A DNA stretch of 64,000 nucleotides from Marisa cornuarietis. Taxonomy: Eukaryota; Mollusca; Gastropoda; Architaenioglossa; Ampullariidae. Where the stretch lies: NCBI GenBank assembly GCA_004794655.1, contig SMMW01000001.1, positions 2,564,501 through 2,628,500 on the forward strand, given 5' to 3'. Made by a program: the position numbers and the translations under genes. Below the pieces are notes generated by a model, which saw nothing but the letters and a program-made list of their open reading frames with translations, had not been told where the DNA came from and did not search any database. This document shows, piece by piece, positions 25,146 through 38,978 of this stretch (position 1 is the stretch's first letter; every line of letters begins with the position of its first letter).

Positions 25146-27203
25146 AGGTCTAAGTGATTCTCGACAACGCCTATGTTTTGTGCTGCTCAATTTCATAATG
25201 GAATAATGAAAGTCAGATGAGTACTATACACAGATGAGTATAATAGGTGTATTATAAATAAGAAGGAAATTTCATACATTTGGTATCGATTAAAATTTGA
25301 GAGTGTACGTTTTACACTAGTTTTATAATATGGTGACATGCATCTAACACATTTCTGAGTTGGTATTTAATTATAATTTTATATCCTTTATATAAATAGC
25401 AAGACTGGGTTTGTACACGATATGGCAGAGACGTGTGTGGAGATGTATCAGGGAAGAGTTCAGTGCCGTTGGGACTGATTCTCAAAGGACATGTTACCTG
25501 CTGTCTGTTGTTGATGACAGCGCGTAACACCCTCCAGTGTTGAGAGTCCAGAGAAGGGGTAAGGACTGACCGTCGTGCAGGCAAGTTTTTGAACGCAGCT
25601 AGTTCTGCTGGTTACCGCGTCGCTGTATAGGAGTAATTTTAAACTGCACATGTTTCCATTATTCGACAGTTGAGAAGCTTTTACGTGTGTATTGGACAGA
25701 AGCTCAGAGAACGAAAAACAGAGGGAAATGAAGAAGTGCAAGTACTCCAATAACTGTGCAGAATCCCTGTCGTTGTATTGCATAAATGTGTTCTTCTCTT
25801 GTGCAGCCCTTCATGAGTTTCTTGTTGACGATGTTGTCGTTTCATAATTTATTGGTCCTCTGCCGTTTTTGACTGGTTTATCCTGCCTGGCTAACTGTAG
25901 GTGATCGTGAATTCTGGTGGTTATTAAACAGAGCTGTTTGGCTTGATCTTTGGACAGCTGGACTTAGTGTTCGTGAAGTCGAAGCAAACCGCATCCCCCC
26001 TCCACCCAACCCTCTAAGGCCTTGCAGGTGAAGACAAACAACCATGAGCGTTGCACTGACCCCGACCTGACCTCGACTAAAGGTCGTTTTGATAAAAAGC
26101 ATCACATCTTCTTGGTTGCTGATCGCAAAACTTCGTCCAGCATGAAGTGGTCTCACAAAGGAAAAGACTTTTTCACGTCTCTTTATCTCTACGTATCCCT
26201 TTTTCCGCAGATATAAAAGGGGAGAGCAGCCTTGAATCCCAGATTTGCCCTCAAATAGATGCTGGCGATGGTAACTGTAGTCTATACCCAGAAGCACTAT
26301 AGTGTTACTATTATGTTAGATTGCAGCAAACCATGCTAACGTCAAGCAACTGCTTCCAGTGGAACAGTTTGTGACGGTCCAATTATTTCTATATTTGTGC
26401 TGTGAAAAAAGGTGATCCATGTATCTATCTATCTTATTTTTTTCTTAAGTGTTCGTAAAGATTGCTGTGTTTCCTGACATTACCTACTTTTGCTACCGAG
26501 GCAAGCTGCGATGCTTAAAGTGCCACCGGTATCTGCTGCGAGAAGAGCCCACCTATCGTGGTGTGTTTTTACAGTCTTTATCAGAAACATGATAGACACT
26601 GTGCCGTCGGAAACGCACGCTTTTGATGGACTTAACCTCGAGGTTGCATAGATAACCACTCGTCCTATAGATGGGGGTCGACTGAGGGTCAGGCGGCTTA
26701 AGTCCGATATGCGTTTCGAGAAAGTGTTGCAGCACGGCTTCTGCAAGCGCTTCATGTGGAGATCCACTTTCAACACGAATCAGCACCAGAGAGGCTGCTG
26801 CTTATCAGCATCTAGTGTAGATTTCCTTTGGTGTCACTTTGAAATTTTTTCTGAGCGGAGCGTCAGTGACAGTAACGCAGGTCACGTCGCCTCCCTGCAA
26901 ACACTCCGCGACGTTTTGCTATATTAGCATCTGGCGTGAAACTTTCGAGTAGAAAACTTAACTCTAGTTTTCTTGTCTACAAAATGTTGCTGTCTGATCG
27001 CAGAACTAAACTGTATTCTGTTCCTGAAGGGTAGTTTAAGAGAAGTAGTGAGTAGTACATTTTGCATAATTAAGGTACTCGACCGTGTTTTGACATAATT
27101 TGTTGAAAGGTTTGGAGTGTAACGTATATGTTTCTTCCATTAATGGGTCTGCGCTTAGAGTTCACAGCTGTGAGAGAGTGCTATATAATTATACAAATGT
27201 GCA

Positions 27204-27280
<77 letters not shown>
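27204..27280 (+). repeat. (CAT)n microsatellite
   Basis: About 25 perfect units. Confidence 0.97.
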
Positions 27281-30200
27281 GGTCTTTCAGGACTGGCCAA
27301 GGCCTTTAAGATATAAAGCTTACAGCGTGGAAAAAATAAGCGATGAGAACGCCATTAACTACACTGTTCTGAGATCTTTGCCAAAATGTCGAGAAATAAA
27401 CGACGGTCAAAGAAGAGGACCGGCAGAGCAGCTTGAATTGACCAGGAGCCGAATGTCGCCAAAAAAAGGGGAAACCAGCAGCCGATTATCACTACACAGG
27501 AGTAAGCCAAGAATAATGGCGATCACACCTTTGGTTGCTGGCAGACACTGATAAAAGACGCACAGCAATTCCTGGTAAAGCGAGGAGTGCAAACAAGTCC
27601 CTGTGCCTCACTCCTCTTACCCCCAAAAGGAAAACAGAGGATGCCTTTATTGCCTTCAAAAACATTGATCTCTTTCTGTTGATCTTCATTCACCACCTGT
27701 TCATACCTTTTTTTCTTTAGATGCGTGGTTCACCTTTAGTCAAAATAACAGGCCCAACCGTTTGCGTAGATAGTATCACAAACCTAAATACAGGTCAGCA
27801 GCTTTAGCACTCGCGTGAAAATAATGGAGAGACACTGCCAGACAGTCAGGCTTTTTCTCTTGGTCTATTGCACAGGTACTAATTAGTAGATAGATATACA
27901 GTCCTGATTTTGTGTAGATGTCTTAACTGGTTATCATTACAAAATTCTCTAAATACCAACACAGGACGTTTAATGTCTCCCAGAAAAAAAACTAAGAATG
28001 GGGTACTTGATTAGCTGCACTTTTAGTCTGTCTTATCTTTACGTAACAGTAACAAGAGTTTTTGAGACGTAGCAGTGTTTTAAAAGATCTCTTCCAGAAT
28101 ATCAGCACAATGTCTGGCATGAAGCTTCAAAGGAAAGTTGTCATCTCTAAGCACAAGTGCCTGTTAAAAACTAATCTATCGTTTTTGGCATGGGGAGAGA
28201 GAAAATGGTGTTGGGTGACAGAACTACAATGACAAGGCTTTCCCAAGACAAAAATGTATCCTGCCTTTGAGGCAGTTATAAGAACAGAACATATTTCCCT
28301 ATGTTGTAGACATCTTGAGCCCAGAGGGATGAGAAACTTTGACAGTGTTTGGGACCACAAAAAGTAGTTTCCTCGCAGGCGATTGCTCTTCAGGGAATGC
28401 GATGCTACTACATCATGATCTGGTCAGTCAATACGTCAGGCTGCAGCACATTAAAATATATTTTGTTTAGTATTTTATCATTGGTTCTACATGGTATTTA
28501 CAAGCGCAAACCTGTGCGTATCTGTTTTCTGTCAGAAACTGTCTGAGAACAGTGTTTTAACTGCTTAAAATAAGTAGGCCGTCCGTGAGTCCTATCTGCA
28601 GTTTTATGCAAAGTTACCTCGTATAAGAAAAATCATCTTCAAGTTCCCTTGATAGTTCTTTCATCATGCATTTGCTCTCTTTACTTGCAAACAGATAGTG
28701 CAGACTTAGACATATTTTGTGTTTAAATAGTTACAGTGATAAGTTTTGTCTCGAAAGCGCACCTCATTTAAAGCTCTAAGCACGTGAACTGGCTTAATTG
28801 TTCTGTTAAAGAAGGCTTTTCATTCTCTTACCTGAAAAATAAAAGAATCTGGTTCCAAGGCCTATCAAAATTTATGTAGGATCCATATTAAAAAAAGGAA
28901 ACACACCTCCCTGTCCTATTAGGCGCTATTCATTTTTTCCCTGGAAACTCACGTTGCAAACGTTATTTGTGCGGCTTGTCGTCTTCTCCCGCAAAGATAG
29001 CCACTTAGGTTTGTGCTGGGTTATTTTTTAACATATTTCACTTAACGTTTAAAGTGACTTTTGTTTTTAAACGAGAATACAAACGATAATGCCAACAGAG
29101 AGAGAGAGAAAGAAAGAAAGACCGTAATAATTTGCATGGGAGAATGCACTAACGATAGAGCATAGGGAAATTCTTGGATGCAAGAGTTAAAATAAAACAA
29201 CAAAAGCTGTTGTAGCTCCAGAACATCAGCGTGTTTTCTCCAACAGGAACAAGGTTTTCATCGTTAAAGGCGCAGTCAGCATACCTGCGTACATGCAACA
29301 GGGAGGATCTGCTAATAACTGCCGAAAACTATGTGTATACGTATTTATGGGAGGGTGGGTTGATTGTTGTTTCCACCTTTGAACTCTTCTTAATGTTTTT
29401 TTTTCTTTTTAGCATTTTACCAGATTCCAAATTTCTTTTTTCACTGATTGAAGCAAACTCAGTGCAAGGTACCGTGTGTCTGGGTGACTAAAGTTCTTCC
29501 GTTGTCAAGTCCCCGAACATTCGCTGTGCGCATGTTTTGGATCTCGTGATTCGACGAGATTTTGGGAAATGGTGTGTCTGTTGAATTCAGCACAGTCACT
29601 GGAATAAAACGGGCCCTTGTAAGACTTTAAAGTTTAATAATTTGATAGGTTAATGATAACAAGTGATTTTAATTTCGTAGCAGATGTGAAGAATGAAAGA
29701 CGCGGATATATTTGCAAACATTTTAAATCTCCACAAAAGCACAGCTTCTGCCACCAAATTCTGTAATGTAACTGTTGTTGTTAATGGACTGCGAAGTTAA
29801 AAAAGAAGTTGTTACTCTTGCATGGCGCAGTCAGCCCCTTGTATGTCATGATCGCGGCGCCTGGCATATGCTCTTCAAAAGCTAAAATCGTTGTTTGGGT
29901 CGTCCTTTCAGTTGAGAAAATACAAGTGAGCTTGGTGGCATAGTAGTGATGACTTTCTTTAGTAACATATAGCAGGTTCTATATTATGTATGTATATTAC
30001 AACAGATAGCGGGACGTTTTACGCCGGAATTAAACCTTCTCTAACACACATTTTAGACTAATTAAAGGTATGACTTCATGAGGCAACATGCATGCAGTAA
30101 ATATTATCATAAGCTTTGCTGCACGAATGCATGCATAACAGCGTAATGCTACATAACACAGCATAACATGAAACATGTTTCTTGTGCGAATGAAGATCCG

Positions 30201-30959
30201 ACGATCTCTCATCTGCCTTCTCAAGAAAGAGAACCGCTGCTAATGCAAACGGCTAGAGTCACAAGGGGTACATTTTCTTTAGCAGTAGAAGTAGGAATTA
30301 TCTAAATTAAATCTTTTTTGTGCAGAAAACTTCTGGAGGGAGCTATCTTCCTGGTTCTTCCCATTCCTGTGTCCCAGAAAGATGAAAGGGTCAGAAGTGA
30401 AACTAGGCAGAGAATGGGTTAGAGGTGTTCAGAGTCGGTGCTTAGAGGAAATGTTTCCTCTCGCAGAGATCCTCTACAGTTTTGAACGTGTTTCCATCTC
30501 ATTACAGTTTGTTTTTTTTAGAAAACGAATCATGGACCATGTTGTGTTTTCACTCGACATGGTGGTAATATTCATCACAGGCTGCTGTTGCTGGATCCTC
30601 CAGTCTTGATCATAGTCACTGAAGAGTAACACTTTACACTTTACCATCAAACATTGTTTTAATTGAATGGGCTTAGAAAATTAACATTTAAGCGTTTGTG
30701 AATATACTTTCATAGAGCATCAGTATAATTTAGTTTAGGTCAGTATCTCTTTTAACTGCTAGCATATATATGCACCGCTGTTTCTATAAACCCATTTAAT
30801 CGTAGCTCCACAAGCCAAATCTGCTGATGAGTATTGTTCTTTTCCAACAAGTATATCCACTGGGTGATGTATAGGTGTACGCAGGGGCCTCGACATCAGC
30901 TCTGTTATCATCTCCTCCTGCTGTCATATTCGATCTTATGTCGATCTCCTTCCTGCTAC

Positions 30960-31208
30960 CAGGGCCGGCCTTAGGTGAAGTGAATTTGGTGGCCCCAAAA
31001 GAAATAAAAAATAAAAAATAAACACCGAACAAATAAAATTACCCAGTTTAGTAGACATAAAGCCATAGATCTTAGCCATGTTTGAGATTTCATCCAAGTT
31101 TCGCAATTTTTTCTCTAAAAAAAATTTTTTTTTTGTCCTGTGTGAGGCCACCAACAATCGAAGGCCCCAGGCGGCTGCCTAGTTTGTCTATGCCTAAGGC
31201 CGGCCCTG
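30960..31208. mobile_element. 249-bp hAT-like MITE with 7-bp flanking duplication
   Basis: The terminal inverted repeats are CAGGGCCGGCCTTAGG, 16 bp and perfect at both ends. The element is flanked on both sides by CTGCTAC (30953-30959 and 31209-31215). CAGGG ends and a 7-8 bp target duplication fit the hAT superfamily. It has no transposase; the interior is A/T-rich with a second GGCCCCAGGCGGC block near the right end. Confidence 0.8.
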
Positions 31209-32263
31209 CTGCTACTTATGTCGTTATACTAACACTGTTTATGCTGTTTCCGATGTTGTTGCCGCTACTTCACTAGCAGAAAGTTTGTGCTACTAGCAGT
31301 CATACACACTTTCACGGATTTAATACCCGACTTCACTTTTTGGGCAGCTGCTGTACCTTCTATTGCTGTTTTGGACTCTCGCTCGCTGGCGCCGGCTATT
31401 TCTTTTTGTGATTATTAATGAAAAAAAGCTTCCAGTCCCTTGCATTGTCTGTTTACGGGATTACATTATTAGTTGTCATAAACTGACCAGTGAGTGTGTT
31501 TATGTGAGTGAGAGATACTGTATATAAAGATATGAATGTGTGTGAATGGATATGGCTATATTTGTAATATTCCAATAACCCTTAGAGGTTGACAGCTGAA
31601 TCTTGAATCAAAGAGCTCTTTGCTTGAATCTTGTTTACACTGCAGGGACCGCTTCTTTCCTTCCCGGCGGGGGGGGGTCTTTTGCTGTACACACAACCAC
31701 TATTACTACTACTAAGACAGGGACTACAACGAGGATGGTATCTTCTGGAAAATGTGATGTTAGTGTGAGCTGCTGCTTAGTGTCAAACGTAATCAAACCA
31801 GCCAACATATTTGCATGCACCTGCATGCAGTACTTCAATCTAAGGGATATAACCTCGCAAACGTTGTACTTTTAACTCTAAAGTTAGTTCCCTTAAAACG
31901 TAAAAGCCCGTAAGCCGGGTAAAAAAAAATACGTTCCCTAATAGTTTGACGAATAAGGATTGCAAAATAATTAAAAACAATTTTCTCAAATAGCGAATTC
32001 AATGTTTGTTGATATAATCCTTTGTATAATAACTGTAGTGTGATAAATGGAGTACGATCTGCCGACAACATAGCTAATGCAATAAAACTTTGAGCTCATA
32101 AGCTATAAATATATTTTAAGTGACTATCCATATCGGTAGAAAACAAACGCTGTAGGTTAACTTAATCTCTGTGCTGTTTCCTCCTTAAGCAGTATTTTTT
32201 TTTAATTACTATTTTGTCACGTTTCGTTTGCATATTTAACAAATACACGTACTTTATTTGACA

Positions 32264-32306
32264 ATGTGTGTGTGTGTGTGTGCGCGCGCGCGCGCACACA
32301 CACACA
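32264..32306. repeat. Palindromic (TG)n(CG)n(CA)n tract
   Basis: (TG)9, then a 13-nt CG run, then (CA)n form 43 nt of unbroken alternating purine-pyrimidine with dyad symmetry. This composition is prone to left-handed Z-DNA and to cruciform extrusion under supercoiling. Confidence 0.95.
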
Positions 32307-34199
32307 ATGAAGGTTACATGCGTTTTATGTTAATAAATAGTAATATTCAAGTATTCAAAAAATAATGAACCGTCAAGGGTTACCAAAACATATTTGTTTA
32401 TTACTTACAGATGCTACCTGTCGCGTCACAATAAGTCTGGATTTTAATAAAGGAATGAACGTAATCATTGTAGATATGAGGTTCAAGAAAATCTACAATT
32501 ATAAAATAAATTATAAAATCTACAATTATAAAGTGAAAAAATTTTCTTAGCGAAGAGTGCTCTAAAGCTTTTATCTATTATCCCAGTTCTAGTAACTGCC
32601 AAACTATAAACTCTTTGCATAAACCAAACTAAAAATATCTACTATGAGAATTCCAGTGTTATTTCCATATTCCCTTACTAATAATTTACAGTGCCAAAAA
32701 AAATGTTCAGTGGCTTCATTGTTCTTGCAGACAACCTGCAAAGAAGGATTCCACAGCGCCGGCGACTGGGATTGATGACCTACTGGCTGAAGGTACTATG
32801 ACTTTTTTTTTAAGTGTAACCACATCCAAACGTAGACACTGCTTCCATCGCGAGCGTGGTGACCAGCATATCAAAGCTGTTAATGAAATGTCGCTACAGA
32901 TTGACTTTTTCGACCCACCTTGCTTGAGTCTCCCTTCTCATTCCATTCCCCTATATCTCGCCTTTCTTCTTGCGATGCCCCGCTCAAACGCCTTGTTTTA
33001 GAACTATAAATGTAAATAGCCCTAGAAATAATAGAATAAGAAACAAATAAAAGGCAGCTATAAATAGAAATCCATGTAGTACAACTATGCAGAGACCATA
33101 AGCATCTCTATATGAAAAAAATCACATCGGTTGGAGGCACTTGGAGGAACTACTTTCAGCGAAAGTGGAAATCATTGGAGATTCGGCTAGTTTGATGCGT
33201 ATTTGACGTTTTCCCCCCGACCATATTTATTCTTTAGGTCCCGACTTATTTCGTTTTTTTATGAACGACTGTGTAAATGGTTGTATCTGTTTTCCGTGTG
33301 ATGAGTAATTTACCAAACATCGTTTTGCGGTCGCAGACAAATTTGTTCTGGAAGCACATCAAATATAAGTATGGTTGTTAACGAGCCCCAGCGTGTGCTT
33401 ATAGTTAGTTCATGCCTAGTTAGTCGGTATTTGCGAGGAAACAAACGTGAAATCAAACACAAGCTGGGAGCATCATCTTTCTGTAAGCTTTTCTGACGAC
33501 CGCCTCTTCTAAGGAGGTGAGAACAGCTAACTCACAGCTGAAGCTACAAGTGCAGGAACAACACTGTCATGTAACTTGACTGTCTGGTATATTAGCAAGT
33601 CAGCAAGGGCATGTCAAATGATAAAATTATATATAAACAACTATGATGTACAACATTATCAACTGACTCCTGTCTTGATCACGTGACTAAAAGGTAAATT
33701 TGGACGACGATGGAGAGTGTCTAAAGCTGAGGATGTACGTAAGATTTTTGCTATCAGAGGTCTTTATTTGGAGACTTTCAATCAGTTTGAGTCATACACC
33801 TAGCTCCCCCTCCTCTTGTGTTACTGATGACCTGTCTTACAAAAAAAGCTAAGGTTTGCTCATTCTCTCTTTTATCGTTGCAACATGTGTTACCAGTCTT
33901 CGGAGATGTACAGATCTCGGGTGTCGAGATATAGTGTGTACTGTGACTGCTCCGTGTTGTCTGCGGGGTTTCCTGCGCTACTTCGTCAGATATCTGAACA
34001 GATCTCTTCTCGAATTCATCTTTTCCTGCTCGCAGTCTACCAGTTCTTTCCTATGCCTAACTCTGGCATGCTTCGTATGCAGATTTTTCGGTCTTTTAAG
34101 TCTAGTGTTGTCACTCTAGCCGACTGCTTGCTATGTTTTGGTCAGTGTAGTCAGTATGTGTGTTAAATACATTTTGTATCGGTTGAATGTGTGCTTTCA

Positions 34200-34293
34200 G
34201 TGTTTTGTATTCAGAAAATGTTTATAAAGAGCAGTGAGTCTACAGTACAGTAAAGGAATGTGCTATATAAATCTGCAGCATTATTATTATTTT
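34200..34293 (+). mobile_element. Non-LTR retrotransposon or SINE 3' tail
   Basis: GTGCTATATAAATCTGCAGC followed by (ATT)n is the usual CR1/L2-type 3' terminus, also used by SINEs that borrow that tail. Only the tail is recognisable; the start is approximate. Confidence 0.45.
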
Positions 34294-34301
34294 ACAAACA
34301 G

Positions 34302-34535
34302 AGAGCAGAGTAGCTAGAGCACTGAAGAAGCACGGACTCAATTCCCGTGTAGTGAAGCTCACTTTCCTCAGTAGACCCAGCTGTCGGGAATGGGTTACTG
34401 ACTCCACCGGGGGTTGGGGAAGGTAAGGTGGGGGGATGGGGGGAAGGTGGGCCCCGCCCTCACAAAAACTACTTCAAGAAGAGTGGGATCTTTAACACCT
34501 CACTCCTCGACAGCCGAAAAAAGGTCAGTGGACAA
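34302..34535 (+). mobile_element. tRNA-derived SINE, copy 2
   Basis: Same family: AGAGTAGCTAGAGCACTGAA head, weakened B box (CTCAATTCCC near 34338), AGACCCAGCTGTCGGGAATG body, then GACAGCCGAAAAAAGGTCAG near the end. The G-rich middle (about 34410-34450) is expanded compared with other copies. Confidence 0.7.
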
Positions 34536-34704
34536 CCTTTCTCTCTCTAACTTTTCTTTCTTCTGTCTTTCTGGTGTTCATATATTTCTTTAATATAAAA
34601 TTCACTGTTCATCGTCATATCATTTTTGTTGACACTTTACTCTGACATACACTCTGTAAATGTTCAAGACTTTCTTGTTTAGGAAATATCTGTTGCAGTA
34701 AGTC

Positions 34705-34772
34705 CTTTCCCATTGCAATCTAACGTTGTCCATGATTAAGATGTGTGTAATGATCGTGCGCGTGCATGTCTA

Positions 34773-34813
<41 letters not shown>

Positions 34814-34945
34814 TACGTACAGATCACTAGTTTTTTTTTAATTTTCGTTATCAATTTTATGTCTGTATTACTTATGTTTACTTTGGTAATTTGAAGCGAG
34901 GATTCCGCGCTATATTCAAGCATCATCATCATTATTATTACTGTT
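34705..34945 (+). mobile_element. SINE/LINE tail fragment, family shared with 58 kb
   Basis: It begins with GTTGTCCATGATTAAGATGTG and ends with CGCTATATTCAAGCATCATC and ATT repeats. The block at 57.95-58.12 kb has the same start and end with different middle sequence. A (GT)n(GA)n microsatellite has expanded inside this copy (34767-34813). Confidence 0.5.
34767..34813 (+). repeat. (GT)n(GA)n compound microsatellite
   Basis: A GT run switches to a pure purine GA run; it lies inside the tail fragment 34705-34945. Confidence 0.93.
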
Positions 34946-35361
34946 GTTGTTGCTGTAGTAACAGAAGCAGAGAAATATAAACCATATTGAACGGATGGCT
35001 TTAGACGTGTTGTTGATTAAGTCCAGGCTGAGTCGTTGTGATTTTAAGCAGAGCTCCCTAATGTCAGAAAGGTGCTAAACTGTTGTCATGTCGGCTCGGC
35101 AGCTGTGAGTAGGGACATAAGCACGTGTGCAAAGGTGTAAATGACGTCTTTGTCAGTTTGGCTTCGATGTCTTGGACAAAAGGCATAGTTCTGCCCTTCC
35201 ACCAAGTCTGTGTCTGCACAGCACAGGGAGGGGGTTCAAAGCGAGACAGGACAAACGTCGGGGACGGGTTCTCTGGGAGTTAAACTTTACTTAAAGTACT
35301 CACGGTAGGTGTCTCGGGCTGTGTGTGCGAGCGAGCGCGGTTGTCTGTGTGTGCGTGTGTT

Positions 35362-35369
<8 letters not shown>

Positions 35370-35428
<59 letters not shown>
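35370..35428 (+). repeat. (GT)n microsatellite
   Basis: About 28 GT units, preceded by imperfect GCGT variants. Confidence 0.95.
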
Positions 35429-35432
<4 letters not shown>

Positions 35433-37938
35433 CCATAAAGAGACGTAAAATAAATTGGGCAAGAAATGAAGGGACACGAAGTAGGTATTTTCTACACTTT
35501 TATCTGCTGGCATATCCAACTTGCTTTAAGCTACATCCAGACAGAGCCTTTAAAAAAAGTGAAGCTTCTGGGAAGCACTGGAAAGCTTCGATCTCAAAGC
35601 CTTTTTCACTGCCATTTCTCATGTTTGAGAGTATCATTTGCGCTAACCTAAGATCTGCGTAAACCAGGATGCAGACCAGGATGTTTGAGCTATGTGAGGG
35701 GACATCATCAACACCCGTCCTCTACATATCATCAAACTGTCGAAAGCTTGTCGTGCCTTGGCACCTATCTTCGACATTGCCTTCATTTTCTGGGAACAGG
35801 AAAGTGGAAACGCTGAGCCTTTGTGTGGATAGCAAAGGGTGGGGTGGACTGAGATCTTGTACGTACAACTGAGACAAAACCTGAACCGATCTTTATCCCA
35901 CGTTCCGCTTTTTATTAGTCCTTAACTCGAATTAAATGGTTCAAGACCAGCTGTAACCTTGTGGAAAAGTAGCTGTCCATTCCGATAGATCACGAACACA
36001 GCCCGATAAGCTGTAATTAAATGATTAAAAGAGTAATTAAATGTAATAGAACTGTTCGGTTCGTTCTATCCTCTATCTTTCATTTTCACCTCTTCAAGAT
36101 GTGTCAAAAATGTAGCTAATGTAATTTCATGAGCAGCGTTTTCTAGTAAATAAGGGGTTCATAGATTCTTAAGACCACTAGTGACACTTTTTTAACGATT
36201 ATGAAATATGAAATGAAGAAAACTGTCTAAATATAGACACATGGGTAAACAACTGAAGACAGCTAAAGACAACAAACGCGTCTATAAACAACTTTCTCAT
36301 TTATGCGTCCCCGCTAGCCAGAAAACAAGGGAGCTAATGTGACAATCATTTATTCGGGTAATGATGTTCAAATTTGTATACATGGTCAGGAAAGTCAGGA
36401 ATAGGATGCCTCAAAGAACACGTTAATATACTGCATTCCTCTGCTTTCAAGACTATTCTGAAAGAATGAAGTAATAAAAATAAAACATATATATATATAA
36501 CTGCATGTGTGTGAAGCATTTTTAATTAGCCATTATGACAGATACCAAGCTGTTAGTGTTACTAAGTATATTAGGAGGGTGCTTACAAAGTGGGAAGTTG
36601 ATTTGTCGTGACAGTGATCCAAGAGAAAACAGATAACATGAGACAACCAATTAGGATCTTTGACATTTCGTTACGTTAAGGAGGCCTCTATCCCCTTCGC
36701 CATCCAAGGAACCCTTTAACAAACCAGGGCTTGACCACCATCTGCTTTTAAAACAGGAAAAGGCAGAATGTGGGGCCCTTCAGACCGCGCCAACACCATA
36801 ATGGCGCGGACCAGTTCATCCTGACCTGCTTTCTGGTGTGACTGAGTGTAGCCCACTAATTGGACTGAGTGCAGGCTGAGGGGCGCGTCCTGCTTTGCTC
36901 CGTCGACAAATATTTTTTGACAGACTCCAAACGACAGAAACCTCTGGGAATGGAAGGAAGGCTAGGTACATCCTCTAGCCTCAAAATCAGGGGCTGTCAT
37001 TCTGAATTTTAGGTTCTTAAAAGTCATGGCAGAAAGTCAAACTGAAAATTTGTAACTTGCTCTGTCATTGTGACAGCTGCTCTCAAAAACCAAAAGGTGT
37101 TATTAAAGAATTTCAGAACAAAACAAAGTTTGCTTGAATGCTGCAGAATTACTCTTTGTTGATTTTATACACTTATATAAACACGCATATAATATTAGAC
37201 TCCACGTATATAATCATTCTCCAGCTAGTAACTTTAAATGACCAGTAAGTGGTGTTATTCATCTATTTATACATTTTGGTCCAGGTCATCAGTGTAACTA
37301 TAAGCCAGTAAGATGCAAGTAAGCTAAGTATTGTCATTTCTAAAGCTAGAAGAAGAATATAGTTTACTTGAAATTCCCTTGTGTGTGTATCTAAATATAA
37401 TAGATATTGTATATAATTTACATCGTATGTTTCTAACACAATTAATTTATTATCTCAAAATATCAATGCCTCTTAGAGGGTGAGAGACGAATATTGGATC
37501 TTGTTAAAAGAGATATAAAAATTCTGAAAAAAAACAAATTTAGACAACGGTAAAGCCTGTATACTTTAAATGCGAAAATACAATATAGGCATAAACATTC
37601 GAAGAAACAGGTGCATGATAATTTCATATGCGATTAACAGGTGCATAACCGGTGCACAAGTCTGCAAAAGTAACGTTTTACATGTAATTGTTAGTTCAGT
37701 TGTTAGACTGCTTTTAAATGAGGTATTGCTAAATTTATATGGCACTATATATGCTTTTTATCTGAATAACAATAAAGTAATTTTTAAGTTAGTTATTAGG
37801 GTAGTACAAACGAAATGTAGCTTGGGAGGTATCTTTCCTTAACTTTTAAGAGTTACACCAATGACGTGTTGAATCACATAAATATGAGACGGCAAGTCTG
37901 CTCTGAAAGAACGATCTCTTAAAAATATGTCTATACTC

Positions 37939-37968
37939 TGTGTGTGTGCGTGCGTGCGTGCGTGCGTG
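37939..37968 (+). repeat. (GT)n(GCGT)n short repeat
   Basis: TGTGTGTG is followed by five GCGT units. Confidence 0.85.
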
Positions 37969-38883
37969 CTTCTGTATGCCATTTCCTGAGTCATGGAAAA
38001 AAAGGAAACAAATAAAAAGGCGAGATGAAAGCATTGTTGCCCGCTCAAGTATCACTTTGTATCTACGATTGTTGACAACTTACAGGTTTTTATCTATTTA
38101 TGTTGAAAAGTAATTTGTCTTTTTCTGGCCACTTCCAGCGACACCAGGACTGCGTATACGGCACTATTCTGGTCACTAGACACCACGGCGCGTATCTATT
38201 AGCTTTTTCTTACCTAGAAGTCCAAACTGAAACTTTATAGGCAGAATTTATAATGTTCACGGTGAACATATTACAAAACTATATAGTGCTTCAGGAACGT
38301 CTTCAAACTCGACACAAGGACGCATTACATCTCCAAAGAAGACTAAAACCATTACAAGACATTTAGAGGTATTAATTTTCGTAACTGTAACAAAGGGAAC
38401 GTAAGGTAATTGTAATATGATTCTTTCAATTGCGTATGCTAGTAAGTACTTAAACTGTCGCTTTTTAAGATGAAACATATGATGTGTTTGAATAAATTAG
38501 CCAATACGGCGTCTTCTAACGAAAGTTGCTCTGTTCACATAAGTTTGGATTTATGTACTGAAGTACAGTTCCAAAAGAATTATTTATCTCTCTTTCGCTC
38601 CGTACCACTTAATTATTTGTAAACGAGAGACGCTGAACAAACTAGAGGACAAACATGACGAGACCTGCTGTAATAGTGATTATGAGGTGAAGGGGATCTG
38701 GAGAGTACCACTCAGCCACCCCTGCCGATCCGATGCACTGTCGACTGGTCGTGCAAAGTGAAGGCCCACTTGTGAGGACTGATGCTGCGTGTGTCCTACG
38801 CCGTTCGGAAGGAAGGGTGGGCTTGCTTTGCTTACAGAAAGAGAGGCGCTTCAATAGAAGCCAAGACATCACCCAGGTGACTT

Positions 38884-38888
<5 letters not shown>

Positions 38889-38976
<88 letters not shown>
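38889..38976 (+). repeat. (GT)n microsatellite
   Basis: Forty-four GT units without interruption, about 0.9 kb upstream of the tetraspan paralogue A start codon. Confidence 0.97.

Positions 38977-38978
<2 letters not shown>

Noticed and set aside
26553..26786. Reverse-strand frame with protein-like residues (HEALAEAVLQHFLETH)
   Set aside because: It lacks an ATG near its start, has no donor site, and overlaps two other open frames; not enough to call an exon.
32731..32792. Exon-like block after TTCTTGCAG, before GTACTATG
   Set aside because: Only 62 nt, basic low-information translation, and no partner exon.
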